This document shows positions 34,624 to 43,812 of a DNA stretch of 64,000 nt, piece by piece. Under the pieces are notes generated by a model that was not told the origin of the DNA, searched no databases, and was given only the letters and a program-made list of their open reading frames with translations. Source of the stretch: Leptospira harrisiae (lineage in GTDB: Bacteria; Spirochaetota; Leptospiria; Leptospirales; Leptospiraceae); the NCBI RefSeq assembly GCF_002811945.1, contig NZ_NPDX01000003.1, positions 124,001 through 188,000 of the forward strand, given 5' to 3'. The number at the start of each line of letters is the position of its first letter. The first letter of the stretch is position 1. Position numbers and translations under genes: made by a program.

Positions 34624-36012
34624 TTAACCACGAGCTCGGATATTGAAATCAGGGTAAGCTTCTGCTCCATGTTCCCCAAGATCCAAACCACTGAGTTCTT
34701 CTTCTTCACCCACTCGGATTCCACCTGCAAGTTTCAACACATACCATAATATAAAAGATACTACAAATGTGAAACCGCCGATTGCAAGAATTCCGTAAAG
34801 TTGTGTTAAGATTGAAGGAACTTCTACTCCTGCAGGTGCACCTTCGTATCCAAAGATTGCCACAGCTAATGTTCCCCAAATACCACAAACTAAGTGAACT
34901 GAAGTTGCACCTACCGGGTCATCGATTTTGATTTTATCAAAGAATAGAACAGATAATACAACAAGAGCTCCGGACACTGCACCAATGATTGCAGCAGATG
35001 TAGGGCTTACAATCGCACAAGGAGCAGTAATACCTACGAGACCTGCCAAAGTTCCATTTAAAATCATACCAAGATCAGGTTTCTTCAAAATGATCCAAGC
35101 GGTTACAGTTGATGCAAGTGCACCAAGAGCAGCAGAAATGTTAGTGGTTACAATCACATGTGCCATTACACTTCCATCACCTACACCCATCGTAGAACCT
35201 GGGTTAAATCCAAACCAACCAAGCCAAAGGATAAGAGTTCCAAGTGCTGCAGAAGTCATGTTGTGACCAAGAATTGGTTTAATTCTACCATCAGGTAAGA
35301 ACTTTCCTTTTCTTGCCCCTAGAACGATTGCACCAGCAAGAGCTGCCCAACCACCTACGGAGTGTACTACAGTAGATCCTGCAAAGTCATGAAAACCAAG
35401 ACCTGCCAGCCATCCGCCACCCCAAACCCAGTGACCTGTGAATGGATACATTACTGCGACAAGAATAAAAGAGAAGATAAGGAAAGAATGAAATTTAATC
35501 CGTTCTGCGACTGCTCCAGAAACAATGGTTGCTGCTGTTGCCGCAAAAACCAATTGAAAGAAAAACTTTGCAAGAAGTGGGACACCTGTCCAGTTCATTG
35601 ATGAATAAACACCTTGGTAAGCATCACCGATTGCAGGAGAGTTATCAGCTCCACCTAAGAAGAAAAGACCTTCGGTTGCCATAAAGGGAGATCCGTCACC
35701 AAACATCAAACCCCAACCAATTGCCCAATAAGAGAATGTTGCAGCTGCAAAAACGATAAAGTTTTTCGCAAGAATGTTCACGGTGTTCTTTGACTGTGCA
35801 AAACCCGATTCAACGAGTGCAAAACCGGCATTCATAAAGAATACCAACATACCAGCGACTAACACCCACAAGGTGTCTAAACCAACTGTTAAGGTTTGGA
35901 TTGCTTTTGCTGTTTCCTCTGCTGGGTTCGCGACGGTTGCAGCTTCATCTGCAAAAAGGAACATCGGAACAACCAGGAGCAGGAAGGCGATTGATTTGAA
36001 ATACTGTTTCAT
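34624..36012 (-). CDS. amt: Ammonium transporter Amt
   Basis: 462 residues from ATG 36012, which has AAAGGAAA upstream; another ATG at 36033 adds seven residues. An N-terminal signal segment (ending FLFADEA) is followed by 11 spans. Family motifs are clear: WVLVAGMLVFFMNAGFALVE, HSVGGWAALAGAIVLG (pore His), GWFGFNPGS and VHLVCGIWGTLAVAIFG with the second pore His. It imports ammonium as the first gene of an amt-glnK operon. A sigma-54-type promoter lies about 40-56 bases upstream, consistent with nitrogen control. Confidence 0.96.
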   Translation of the reverse strand: MKQYFKSIAFLLLVVPMFLFADEAATVANPAEETAKAIQTLTVGLDTLWVLVAGMLVFFMNAGFALVESGFAQSKNTVNILAKNFIVFAAATFSYWAIGWGLMFGDGSPFMATEGLFFLGGADNSPAIGDAYQGVYSSMNWTGVPLLAKFFFQLVFAATAATIVSGAVAERIKFHSFLIFSFILVAVMYPFTGHWVWGGGWLAGLGFHDFAGSTVVHSVGGWAALAGAIVLGARKGKFLPDGRIKPILGHNMTSAALGTLILWLGWFGFNPGSTMGVGDGSVMAHVIVTTNISAALGALASTVTAWIILKKPDLGMILNGTLAGLVGITAPCAIVSPTSAAIIGAVSGALVVLSVLFFDKIKIDDPVGATSVHLVCGIWGTLAVAIFGYEGAPAGVEVPSILTQLYGILAIGGFTFVVSFILWYVLKLAGGIRVGEEEELSGLDLGEHGAEAYPDFNIRARG

Positions 36013-36052
36013 ATTGCCATGTTTCCTTTCCATGTTATTTGCTTACTTACAG

Positions 36053-36068
36053 TGCAAGATTGGTACCC
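36053..36068 (-). promoter_or_regulatory. Sigma-54 (-24/-12) promoter candidate for amt-glnK
   Basis: On the minus strand GGGTACC-AATC-TTGCA has the invariant GG and GC elements exactly ten bases apart and a perfect TTGCA -12 box; three positions of the -24 box differ from TGGCACG. The predicted start is about 30 bases before the amt ATG. NtrC sites upstream were not evident. Confidence 0.6.
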
Positions 36069-36305
36069 AAATTGAATTCTACGAGCCGAGGGAAGGAAAA
36101 AAAACGAATAGTGCCTAAAAACCCCCCATTTTGTCTAAATTCGCAAGTCAATCTCCTTCAACCCTCTTGGGATGGTCTTCCAAATATAAAACAATATGAT
36201 TAATATAGGAACACATCGCACTATATTTGCGCATATATTGGTATATGGTTCTCACTGCATTCACAAAAAAAGAAACTGAATTACCTTTTTCCCCCTCTAA
36301 TAAAG

Positions 36306-37796
36306 GTGACTGAGGAACGAATCCGTCTCTGCAATGCCAACCCCATCCAAACTGATCAAAAATACATTCTCTATTGGATGCAAGCCTATCGACGTTTTGA
36401 TTCGAATCATGCATTTGCTTATGCCGTAAATCTCGCAAAAAAACATAACAAGGAACTGATTGTCTATGAAGGATTGCGTTCAGACTACCCTTGGAGTTCT
36501 GAAAGAATCCACAAATTCATAATCGAAGGTATGTATGACAACCAAACAAGAGCAGACGAACTAGGAATCAACTATTGGCCTTTTATAGAATCCAAAACAA
36601 ACCCTGCATTTGGCATTTTAAAAAATCTATCCAAAGAAGCGGTTGCCATTGTTACTGATGACTTCCCTTGTTTTATCATTCCAGAACAAATTAAAAAATT
36701 ATCTGAAAAAATAGACTGTCCTCTAATTGCCGTAGACAGTAATTCTCTCATACCACTTTCTCGATTTGAAAAAGAGGCAAGTGCCGCAAGAATTCTACGA
36801 ATTTGGATTCATAAAGAATTTTTAAAAGCTATGCCTGAAAAAACGAAACAAAAATGGCTGAAAGTAGATTTAGGGGGGCTTCATAAAAATTCAAAACCGC
36901 CGAAAGGGTTTGGATTACCGGAAAATTTGGATTCCTTTTTAAAAACTATTGATTATAAAGAAAAAGTTCTTCCCGCTAAAGATGTGAAAGGTGGTCGAAA
37001 TGAAGCACTCAAAATTTTAAAATCTTTTGTTTCAAAGAAATTACAGGAATATGAAACAGGTCGCTCCAATCCTAATCCACCGGAATTGACTGCGACAAGT
37101 GGTCTTTCTCCTTATCTACATTTTGGGTTTATCGGAATCGAAGAAATCTTTCAATTAGTTTTAGAAGTTTCCTCAAAAGGAAAATGGAATCCCGAAAGAA
37201 TCAGCCATAATAAACCAGGAGACCGTGAACATTTTTATTCTGAATCTACCTCCGCCAATCACTTCTTAGATGAACTTATTACTTGGCGAGATATAGGATA
37301 TTTATTTTTTTGGAAAACCAAACCAAGTAACATCAATTTAGCAAATCTACCCGATTGGGTAAAAACTAATTTTAATAAACATAAATCTGATCAAAGAGAG
37401 TATCTTTATACCTTAGAACAGTTTGAATCTGCACATACTCATGATGAACTTTGGAACGCAGCACAAACAGAACTTTTGAAAACAGGACGGATACATAATT
37501 ATATGCGAATGTTATGGGGTAAAAAAGTAATCGAATGGACAAAAACCTACGAAGAAGCATTCCAAATTTTAGAACATTTGAATAACAAATATGCTTATGA
37601 TGGAAGAAATCCCAATTCTTATACAGGGATTTTATGGTGTTTTGGTTTATTTGATAGACCTTGGTTTCCTGAAAGGAATGTATTCGGGAATGTCCGGTTT
37701 ATGTCCTCCGATTCAACAAAAAAGAAGTTTAAAATGAAATCCTATTTGGAGTATATTGGTGAACTGAGCGGAACCTCCGACTCTTTGTTTCCATGA
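36306..37796 (+). CDS. phr: Class II-type deoxyribodipyrimidine photolyase
   Basis: 496 residues from GTG 36306; no ATG precedes the first beta-strand (YILYWMQAYRRFDSNHA), so GTG is likely. The C-terminal FAD domain has LTATSGLSPYLHFGFIG, FLDELITWRDIGYLFF, HNYMRMLWGKKVIEWT and YDGRNPNSYTGILWCFGLFD, which are class II CPD photolyase features rather than class I. It uses blue light to split cyclobutane pyrimidine dimers. The stop overlaps the clpS start by four bases (ATGA), so the two genes are coupled, an unusual pairing. Confidence 0.9.
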   Translation: MTEERIRLCNANPIQTDQKYILYWMQAYRRFDSNHAFAYAVNLAKKHNKELIVYEGLRSDYPWSSERIHKFIIEGMYDNQTRADELGINYWPFIESKTNPAFGILKNLSKEAVAIVTDDFPCFIIPEQIKKLSEKIDCPLIAVDSNSLIPLSRFEKEASAARILRIWIHKEFLKAMPEKTKQKWLKVDLGGLHKNSKPPKGFGLPENLDSFLKTIDYKEKVLPAKDVKGGRNEALKILKSFVSKKLQEYETGRSNPNPPELTATSGLSPYLHFGFIGIEEIFQLVLEVSSKGKWNPERISHNKPGDREHFYSESTSANHFLDELITWRDIGYLFFWKTKPSNINLANLPDWVKTNFNKHKSDQREYLYTLEQFESAHTHDELWNAAQTELLKTGRIHNYMRMLWGKKVIEWTKTYEEAFQILEHLNNKYAYDGRNPNSYTGILWCFGLFDRPWFPERNVFGNVRFMSSDSTKKKFKMKSYLEYIGELSGTSDSLFP

Positions 37797-38077
37797 CGAA
37801 CCCAAACGATCCTAGCACATTTGAAGAAACAAAAACCAATTTTGAATCTATCTACTTTTACTTTGTCATTCTATTTAATGACTCCATACATGAGTTTTCC
37901 TATGTTGAAGATTGTTTGATGAAACTTTGTTTCAAAACAAAAAAAGAAGCCAAACAAATAGCTATGGAAGCACATACAAACGGCAAAGCAGTTTGTTTCC
38001 AAGGAAGTATTGAAGAATGCGAAACCGTTGCAGAAAATATGACAAACGCAAACTTAACAGCAATCCTTGGTGTATGA
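37793..38077 (+). CDS. clpS: ClpS-type Clp protease adaptor
   Basis: 94 residues. The ClpS core is recognisable: YFVILFNDSIHEFSYVEDCL, then TKKEAKQIAMEAHTNGKAVC, and a last strand NLTAILGV. The NDx hydrophobic-pocket Asn-Asp and the His of EAHTNG, which bind N-degron residues in Escherichia coli ClpS, are kept, although the following DYTP segment differs. ClpS delivers N-end-rule substrates to ClpAP. It is not beside clpA here but overlaps the photolyase gene. The divergence leaves some doubt on specificity. Confidence 0.75.
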   Translation: MTNPNDPSTFEETKTNFESIYFYFVILFNDSIHEFSYVEDCLMKLCFKTKKEAKQIAMEAHTNGKAVCFQGSIEECETVAENMTNANLTAILGV

Positions 38078-38106
38078 ATCTTTAAAAAAAAGTTTCAACA
38101 AAATTT

Positions 38107-38144
38107 TTGCCATTCCCTATGGCAATCCGATCCACCTTAAGGTG
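38107..38144. repeat. Two short palindromes in a convergent gap
   Basis: TTGCCAT-TCCCT-ATGGCAA (38107-38125, 7-bp stem) and CACCTTAAGGTG (38133-38144, perfect 12-mer) lie between the clpS stop and the cyclase stop. Neither has a good T-tract. They may be weak terminators. The rest of the 190-base gap shows nothing else. Confidence 0.4.
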
Positions 38145-38269
38145 AGTTAGTTTCGCAAATAGGAGATGGCCAAATTCATGTAAATATACTGAAATATAAA
38201 AAAGATATTTGAGTCTCTTCATATTTCTTTTAATTTAATGTAAACAAATCATAGACTATCCCCATCAAA

Positions 38270-40342
38270 TCAAACACCTGGTCTTGGTTTTACCTTTGTC
38301 ACAAAATACACTTTAACCGGTTCTGCTTTTCCTTTTAAGGTAAGCTCTTTGATATCTTCATATTCGATATACTCACTCCCACCCGCAGCAAGATAAGCTG
38401 CTTCCGATACAGCTACTTTTCCTGGGATTCCATGACTTTCCAATCTTGCCGCAGTATTGACTGCATCACCAATCACAGTATAATCCATACGTTTGACTGA
38501 ACCTATGTTACCCACAATGGCCTCTCCATAATTGACACCAATTCGCAAACGAAAGGTTCCAGGAGGAAGTCCTAAATCTTGATTAATTTCTTCCATACGT
38601 TTTTGCATGTCTACAGCACAAGCAATCGCATGGTATGCATCTAATTCGGTTTGTTTAGGTGCACCCCAAAAAGCCATAATCGCATCACCAATAAATTTAT
38701 CTAAAGTTGCTGAATAATGAAATATCAAATCAGACAAGGACTCAAAAATTGTATTTAAATTTTGTAAAACAACACCTGGAGGATTTTTCTCAGCAAAAGT
38801 TGTAAATCCGACAATGTCAGAAAATAAAGTGGCTATATGTTTCTCTTCTCCACCTAACTTTATATTATCGGAAACAATGGTTTCCATAACGGCAGGTGAA
38901 AAATATCGAGAGAGTCTTTCTTTTTCTTCTCTTTGTTTTTCCACAAGTCTTCGGGAATCTATCATATTTTTAACAATCGAAAGTGCAACTGATACAGAAA
39001 AGGCAGCAAATGCATAATCTTTTAAAAAGGTATGACTAGGATACCATTCCCATTGCATCTCAACAAAGATATCATTGAGGATAAGCGAGATAAAAGCTAA
39101 AAAACCAAGTGATACAGTTCCCATAGATGGAACTTTTCTACCAAGAAAAATAATATAAAACAAGGTTCCGCCAAGTAAAATCGTCACAAATGTCCAATAA
39201 AAGAAAAACTTAGAAAGAAAAAATAGGTTAGGTGAAAGAATTACCACTACCATCGACAATACTCCCGCAATGTCAATGTATCGATTAGTGACGGCAATCC
39301 AACCGTATCGAACATGTGCAAAACGAACTATGAAGTTAAAAAGTAGATGTACAAGTCCTATCCAAGCAAAATATTCTATTTTTTTGATCCAAAATCCATC
39401 GCCAATAATTGAATAAATGATTTGGCTTTGAAACAAAGTGTTTAATGCCATAAAAATTGAACCTAATGCAAAGTAAATGGTCGCATCGTCTTCGTTTCTA
39501 AACAAAAATTGCCAATATAAATAAAAGCTACCAAGTAATAATGTGAGTACGATGACAAAAATCTTTTTGAAATCGTTCCAATATTCAGCTCGTTCAGCAT
39601 ACTTGACAGATGACAAATAAAACTTATCATGTGACAAACCAGGACTTAATGGGTATTTTGCATACACTCGAACTGCAAGCACATTGGGTTCATCAGTTTT
39701 TAGTTGTTCTATGGGAATTTGGTAAAATCTAATTTTATCACTATAAAGTGATTTGTCTTCTAACGTCGTATCAACGTCTGTATCCAGATGAAGGCCTGTA
39801 CCACCAATAAACTTTCCATTCCAATACACGGCATCTGCTTGGCTGATCTGACCCAATCGGATTGTTAAATTTCTGGATTTAAATTTCGAACGTATATCTT
39901 CTTCTGAAATCTGAATTTCTGTTCGGTACCACGCATATCCTCGGTAGGTGTTTTGAAACTGATCGAAGTCAGGGAAATACAATTCCCCATCCCCATCTCT
40001 CACCTTGTCCCAAGCCGTTTGGATTTGAAACCCTGAAATCCATCCATTTCGCACCGATTCATCCAATTGAGGCTTTGCATGTGCAAAACGCAAAGCTTTG
40101 GTTTGTCCGTTTTCTTCATCTAAATATAAATCATCTTCATTTTCTTCTGTCACAAGAGGAGAATCTCCCGGTTTAAAACTCCATTTATGAACTGTTTGGC
40201 CAAAAGAGGTCTCAGACCTAAGGTCCAAAATTTGATTGGTGAGCAGAACCTGGGCAGAAAGGTTTGAGAGAAATCCCGTAAAACTTAGGATGCTGAGAAA
40301 TAAACAAAAGAGTCTTTTCGAAAAAACCATGTCGGAAATCAT
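38270..40342 (-). CDS. 7TMR-DISM-type membrane sensor with class III cyclase domain
   Basis: 690 residues from ATG 40342 (or 686 from 40330; both keep the signal peptide ending NLSAQ). Residues about 35-260 form an extracytoplasmic beta-sandwich (WYRTEIQIS, IRLGQISQADAVYWNGKFIG) like the sugar-binding-fold domain before 7TM receptors; residues about 270-470 contain seven spans; then a coiled linker and a class III cyclase: FSDIVGFTTFAEKN, LDKFIGDAIMAFWGAP and VIGDAVNTAARLES, with metal Asp pair, Lys and Asn/Arg all present. An envelope signal should control cyclic nucleotide synthesis. It is divergent from the RNA methyltransferase gene. Confidence 0.9.
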   Translation of the reverse strand: MISDMVFSKRLFCLFLSILSFTGFLSNLSAQVLLTNQILDLRSETSFGQTVHKWSFKPGDSPLVTEENEDDLYLDEENGQTKALRFAHAKPQLDESVRNGWISGFQIQTAWDKVRDGDGELYFPDFDQFQNTYRGYAWYRTEIQISEEDIRSKFKSRNLTIRLGQISQADAVYWNGKFIGGTGLHLDTDVDTTLEDKSLYSDKIRFYQIPIEQLKTDEPNVLAVRVYAKYPLSPGLSHDKFYLSSVKYAERAEYWNDFKKIFVIVLTLLLGSFYLYWQFLFRNEDDATIYFALGSIFMALNTLFQSQIIYSIIGDGFWIKKIEYFAWIGLVHLLFNFIVRFAHVRYGWIAVTNRYIDIAGVLSMVVVILSPNLFFLSKFFFYWTFVTILLGGTLFYIIFLGRKVPSMGTVSLGFLAFISLILNDIFVEMQWEWYPSHTFLKDYAFAAFSVSVALSIVKNMIDSRRLVEKQREEKERLSRYFSPAVMETIVSDNIKLGGEEKHIATLFSDIVGFTTFAEKNPPGVVLQNLNTIFESLSDLIFHYSATLDKFIGDAIMAFWGAPKQTELDAYHAIACAVDMQKRMEEINQDLGLPPGTFRLRIGVNYGEAIVGNIGSVKRMDYTVIGDAVNTAARLESHGIPGKVAVSEAAYLAAGGSEYIEYEDIKELTLKGKAEPVKVYFVTKVKPRPGV

Positions 40343-41696
40343 ATTAAAATCAAAAGGAACTGGCAAGAATAAAACATTGGACAAAGTCATTGTGGAAAGT
40401 TTAGATTCTGATTTTTCAGGAATCGTTACAGCACCTAACGGAAAAAAGGTGAATGTTTTTTTTGCCTACCCTGGCGATGAATTAACTGTTGAGTATGTCA
40501 AACGAAGGCCAAGACAAAGATCTTTACGTATTAATGAAACAATCAGAAACCATGAATGGAATTTAGTAAAATGTAATGTGTTTGGTGAGTGCGGAGGATG
40601 TACGGGCCAACATATCGAATACAAGGAACAACTTAAATTAAAATTTTCACCAATTCTCGAAGGATTTCAAAATGAATTAGGTATCTCTATTCATTCCATT
40701 CCTTCCGAACAAATTTATGAATACAGATCCCGAATGGATTTTTCTGTTTTCCCAGGGCCCACCATTGGACAAAGACAACGTGGAAATTTTCGTAAAGTTG
40801 TCCCTATTACATCTTGTTCCATCCAATCTCCCTGGGCAAACAAGGCCCTAAAAGATGTACAGTTTATACTTAACCAAATGCCAGAAATCATTTGGGACAG
40901 GAGATCCGAAGAAGGTGGACTAAAATATCTTACCATTAGAAAAGCACAAAACACCAACGATGGAATTTTAATTTTTACTTTTACAGATGGGTTTGAATCA
41001 CATCCATCCATGGAAAAATTTCGAAACCTTTGTTTGGAATCACTTACACAAGAATCATTAGTTTATTGTTATAACCGACCAAAATCAGAAGTTTCTGCAT
41101 CTGGGCGACCGGAAGTTTTACGTGGGAAATCAACTTTTACTGAATTAGTCCTTGGCAGAACGTTTGAGATCCCCTTTGATTCTTTTTTCCAACCAAACCC
41201 AAATGGATTTTTGCCAATCTTATCCTTTATCAAAGAACGTTTGCCAAAATCAGGTAAAAATTTGATCGATTTGTTTTGTGGTAATGGTTTCTTTTCTCTG
41301 TTATACGGTGAATCTTTTGAACATATCGATGGATACGAACTCACAGAATCCTCTATTGAAATTGCTTCAAAAATATTTGAAAAAAAATATCCAAACAAAT
41401 CCCACACTTTCCAAATTGCCAATTTGTTTATGTCAATTGAACAGCTCAAATTACGAGAAAATGCTACTTTGATTTTAGATCCACCCAGGGCGGGAGCCGG
41501 AAAATTAGTCAACCAATGGATTCGCGATTTTGGACCCGAGTATGTTTTCTATGTCTCCTGCAATCCTTACTCACAAAAAGAAGATGTATCGATATTTCTG
41601 CCTAAGTATGATTTTGTTGATGGAATCATCATCGACCCTTATCCACACACCCCTCATACAGAATCTGTGTTATTCTTTCAAAGAAAACCCATATAA
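40329..41696 (+). CDS. RNA (uracil-5-)-methyltransferase, RlmD/RumA family
   Basis: 455 residues from ATG 40329; a longer frame upstream is inside the divergent cyclase. An N-terminal TRAM domain (SDFSGIVTAPNGKKVNVFFA) is followed by a cluster C-x5-C-x2-C (CNVFGECGGC) for [4Fe-4S] binding, a central domain, then the SAM fold with LIDLFCGNGFFSLLYG, LILDPPRAGAG and the catalytic Cys in YVSCNPYSQ. These enzymes make 5-methyluridine in 23S rRNA or tRNA; which one cannot be told. The CATG at 40328-40331 gives both this ATG and an ATG of the opposite gene. Confidence 0.88.
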   Translation: MSEIILKSKGTGKNKTLDKVIVESLDSDFSGIVTAPNGKKVNVFFAYPGDELTVEYVKRRPRQRSLRINETIRNHEWNLVKCNVFGECGGCTGQHIEYKEQLKLKFSPILEGFQNELGISIHSIPSEQIYEYRSRMDFSVFPGPTIGQRQRGNFRKVVPITSCSIQSPWANKALKDVQFILNQMPEIIWDRRSEEGGLKYLTIRKAQNTNDGILIFTFTDGFESHPSMEKFRNLCLESLTQESLVYCYNRPKSEVSASGRPEVLRGKSTFTELVLGRTFEIPFDSFFQPNPNGFLPILSFIKERLPKSGKNLIDLFCGNGFFSLLYGESFEHIDGYELTESSIEIASKIFEKKYPNKSHTFQIANLFMSIEQLKLRENATLILDPPRAGAGKLVNQWIRDFGPEYVFYVSCNPYSQKEDVSIFLPKYDFVDGIIIDPYPHTPHTESVLFFQRKPI

Positions 41697-41746
41697 ATTC
41701 CCTTCACCAATTTTGAAATTTCTCCGAAACTAGTAGTGAGGGTACT

Positions 41747-42874
41747 ATGAAGATTCAAAAATCGATTATCATTTTATGTCTGGCCATTTTGGGGCAAATC
41801 GGTTGTGCGAGTGTAATGGTAACTAACTGGTCTCCCGAAGAACCCAATTTTAAGTCAAAACCGGTGCGTGTATTTCTAGGTTATGCGACAGATGAAGAAG
41901 TATTTAAATCAAATGGTGAAATCATTGTTCGTGATGCAAATGATCTCACCATTAAAAAAGTTTATGATTTTTTATCATTAAATCCTACAGCACTCAAAGC
42001 TCCTATCTCTATTCACAGCAATTCCGAATGGATTGAATACAAAGGTGTGAGTTACCGTGGTTCTATTTTACTCAAACCAATTGAAGGAAAAGTTTTTATC
42101 ATTAATTTAGTACCAATCGAATTGTATCTTTTGTCAGTTGTTCCATCTGAAGTGAGTGCCTCATGGCCAAAAGAAGCCCTAAAAGCACAAGCTGTTTGCG
42201 CAAGGACTTATGTTGTGAGAGAAATGTTGAACCGAAAAAAACAAGAGTTTGATGTTGATACTTCGACTAACACGCAAGTTTACAAAGGAAAAAACAAAGA
42301 ACATAAAAATACAACTGAGGCTGTTTTTGAAACAGAAGGATTAATTCTAATTCATAAAGGGCAACCCATCCAAAGTTTTTTCCATTCCAATGCAGGTGGA
42401 TATACAGAAGATCCCATCAATGTTTGGGGAAGTCCAGTTGAATACTTAAAACCAGTTCCATCAGAATATGATAAGGATGGAGAACAATATGCATGGGAAG
42501 AAAAATGGAAAACTGACTTTATCAATTCCAACTTACGTGACTTAGGTGTTGGTGAAATCCAAGATATTATTGTTGCTAGTCGTTTCCCCTCTTCCCGAGT
42601 AAATGAAATGGAAATCATAGGAACATCTGGATCAAAAAAAATCAAAGCAACGGAGTTTCGAAAAAAATTAGGAGCTACCAAACTCAAGTCGACTCGATTT
42701 GGAATTCGCAAAGAGGATTCAGGGGATTATTTTGTCAAAGGCCTTGGGTCTGGTCATGGGGTTGGGATGTCCCAATGGGGAAGTTTTGCTATGGCAAAAA
42801 GCCAATTCAACCACAGAGAAATCCTACAGCATTACTTTAAAGGAATCGAATTCGCAAGAATAGTTGCCAGATAA
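41747..42874 (+). CDS. SpoIID/LytB-domain lipoprotein
   Basis: 375 residues. Lipobox IGCAS at Cys20 marks a lipoprotein. The SpoIID domain shows YLLSVVPSEVSASWPKEALK, AQAVCARTYVVREML, FFHSNAGGYTED and GLGSGHGVGMSQWG. Members of this family include the sporulation transglycosylase SpoIID and LytB amidase enhancers; in non-spore-forming spirochaetes they presumably act on peptidoglycan. The glutamate in PSEVSASWP corresponds to the catalytic Glu of SpoIID. It is alone between the methyltransferase and HDOD genes. Confidence 0.88.
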   Translation: MKIQKSIIILCLAILGQIGCASVMVTNWSPEEPNFKSKPVRVFLGYATDEEVFKSNGEIIVRDANDLTIKKVYDFLSLNPTALKAPISIHSNSEWIEYKGVSYRGSILLKPIEGKVFIINLVPIELYLLSVVPSEVSASWPKEALKAQAVCARTYVVREMLNRKKQEFDVDTSTNTQVYKGKNKEHKNTTEAVFETEGLILIHKGQPIQSFFHSNAGGYTEDPINVWGSPVEYLKPVPSEYDKDGEQYAWEEKWKTDFINSNLRDLGVGEIQDIIVASRFPSSRVNEMEIIGTSGSKKIKATEFRKKLGATKLKSTRFGIRKEDSGDYFVKGLGSGHGVGMSQWGSFAMAKSQFNHREILQHYFKGIEFARIVAR

Positions 42875-42937
42875 GTTGGGAGTTTTTGGTTTCCTTAGTC
42901 CTATGATTTTAGAATCTGACTTTAGGTCCCTATCTGA

Positions 42938-43780
42938 ATGGCAACTGTTGAAGAATATCTTTCCCAAATCAAAGACCTGACGATTGTACCGCCAGTCTTA
43001 CTTTCCGTACTTTCCCTAGATGACGACAATGAACTTTCCTTTGGAGAGTTAGAGAAAAAAGTCCAATCTGACCAGGTGCTCGTGGCGAGACTTTTAAAAC
43101 TTGCCAATTCACCTTTTTTCTCTCGTGGTAATCCAGTTGCCAATATGAAACAAGTCATCACTCGTTTAGGATTCAAAACTGTTAGGAGCATGGTGGCGAT
43201 GTCTATGACAGACTCCCTCTTCAGCCAAGGAAATTATAAAAAATTCCGTGATGAAGTTTGGGATCATTCGGTTGCAAAAGGGATTTTTGCACAAATCCTC
43301 TGTGAAGAAAAAAAGCTAAAAAAAGAAGCAGAACTTGCAATCACTTGCGGACTTATGCAAGACCTCGGACGAATCGTACTCAATACCATTGATCGAAAAA
43401 AATATGTGGAAGTGTTAACTGAATTCCAAACTTCTGATTTAAGCTTGATATCGTTAGAAAAAAAATCTTTCGGTGTAGATTCATATGAGATCGGAAGTGC
43501 CGCAGCAAAACTCTGGAAAATGCCAAATATCATCATCGCCTCGATAGATGATTTATCAAAACCGGTTACGGAACAAACCGTTCTAGGACAGATTATAGGA
43601 TTTGCAGGTGTCATTGCAAAAGCAACAGGTCATGGAAAACAAGAACCTGGTATGGATGAAAAATTTGAAGAATACAAATTGGCTCTTGGTGTAGTCGTTG
43701 AAGATAAAAAAGAATTTTTTGCTTCAAAAGATCAAAAACTAAAAACCAACGAACTGTATCAGTTCTGTAGCACACTTTAA
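42938..43780 (+). CDS. HDOD-domain signalling protein
   Basis: 280 residues, mostly one HDOD domain: IVPPVLLSVLSL, SDQVLVARLLKLANSPFF, QVITRLGFKTVRSMV, DHSVAKGIFAQILCE and ITCGLMQDLGRIVLN. HDOD proteins resemble HD phosphohydrolases but lack the metal site; they are adaptors in bacterial signalling and regulation. The second conserved His-Asp is replaced (GLMQDLG), as is normal for HDOD. It converges with a cyclase gene 33 bases on, and is probably part of the same signalling theme, though no direct link is shown. Confidence 0.85.
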   Translation: MATVEEYLSQIKDLTIVPPVLLSVLSLDDDNELSFGELEKKVQSDQVLVARLLKLANSPFFSRGNPVANMKQVITRLGFKTVRSMVAMSMTDSLFSQGNYKKFRDEVWDHSVAKGIFAQILCEEKKLKKEAELAITCGLMQDLGRIVLNTIDRKKYVEVLTEFQTSDLSLISLEKKSFGVDSYEIGSAAAKLWKMPNIIIASIDDLSKPVTEQTVLGQIIGFAGVIAKATGHGKQEPGMDEKFEEYKLALGVVVEDKKEFFASKDQKLKTNELYQFCSTL

Positions 43781-43812
43781 GTTCGAATTACCCATCTACT
43801 TCTTGTTATATG

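Noticed and set aside
36148..36438. Minus-strand frame of 96 codons across the photolyase start
   Set aside because: It overlaps the photolyase N-terminus and has no protein-family features.
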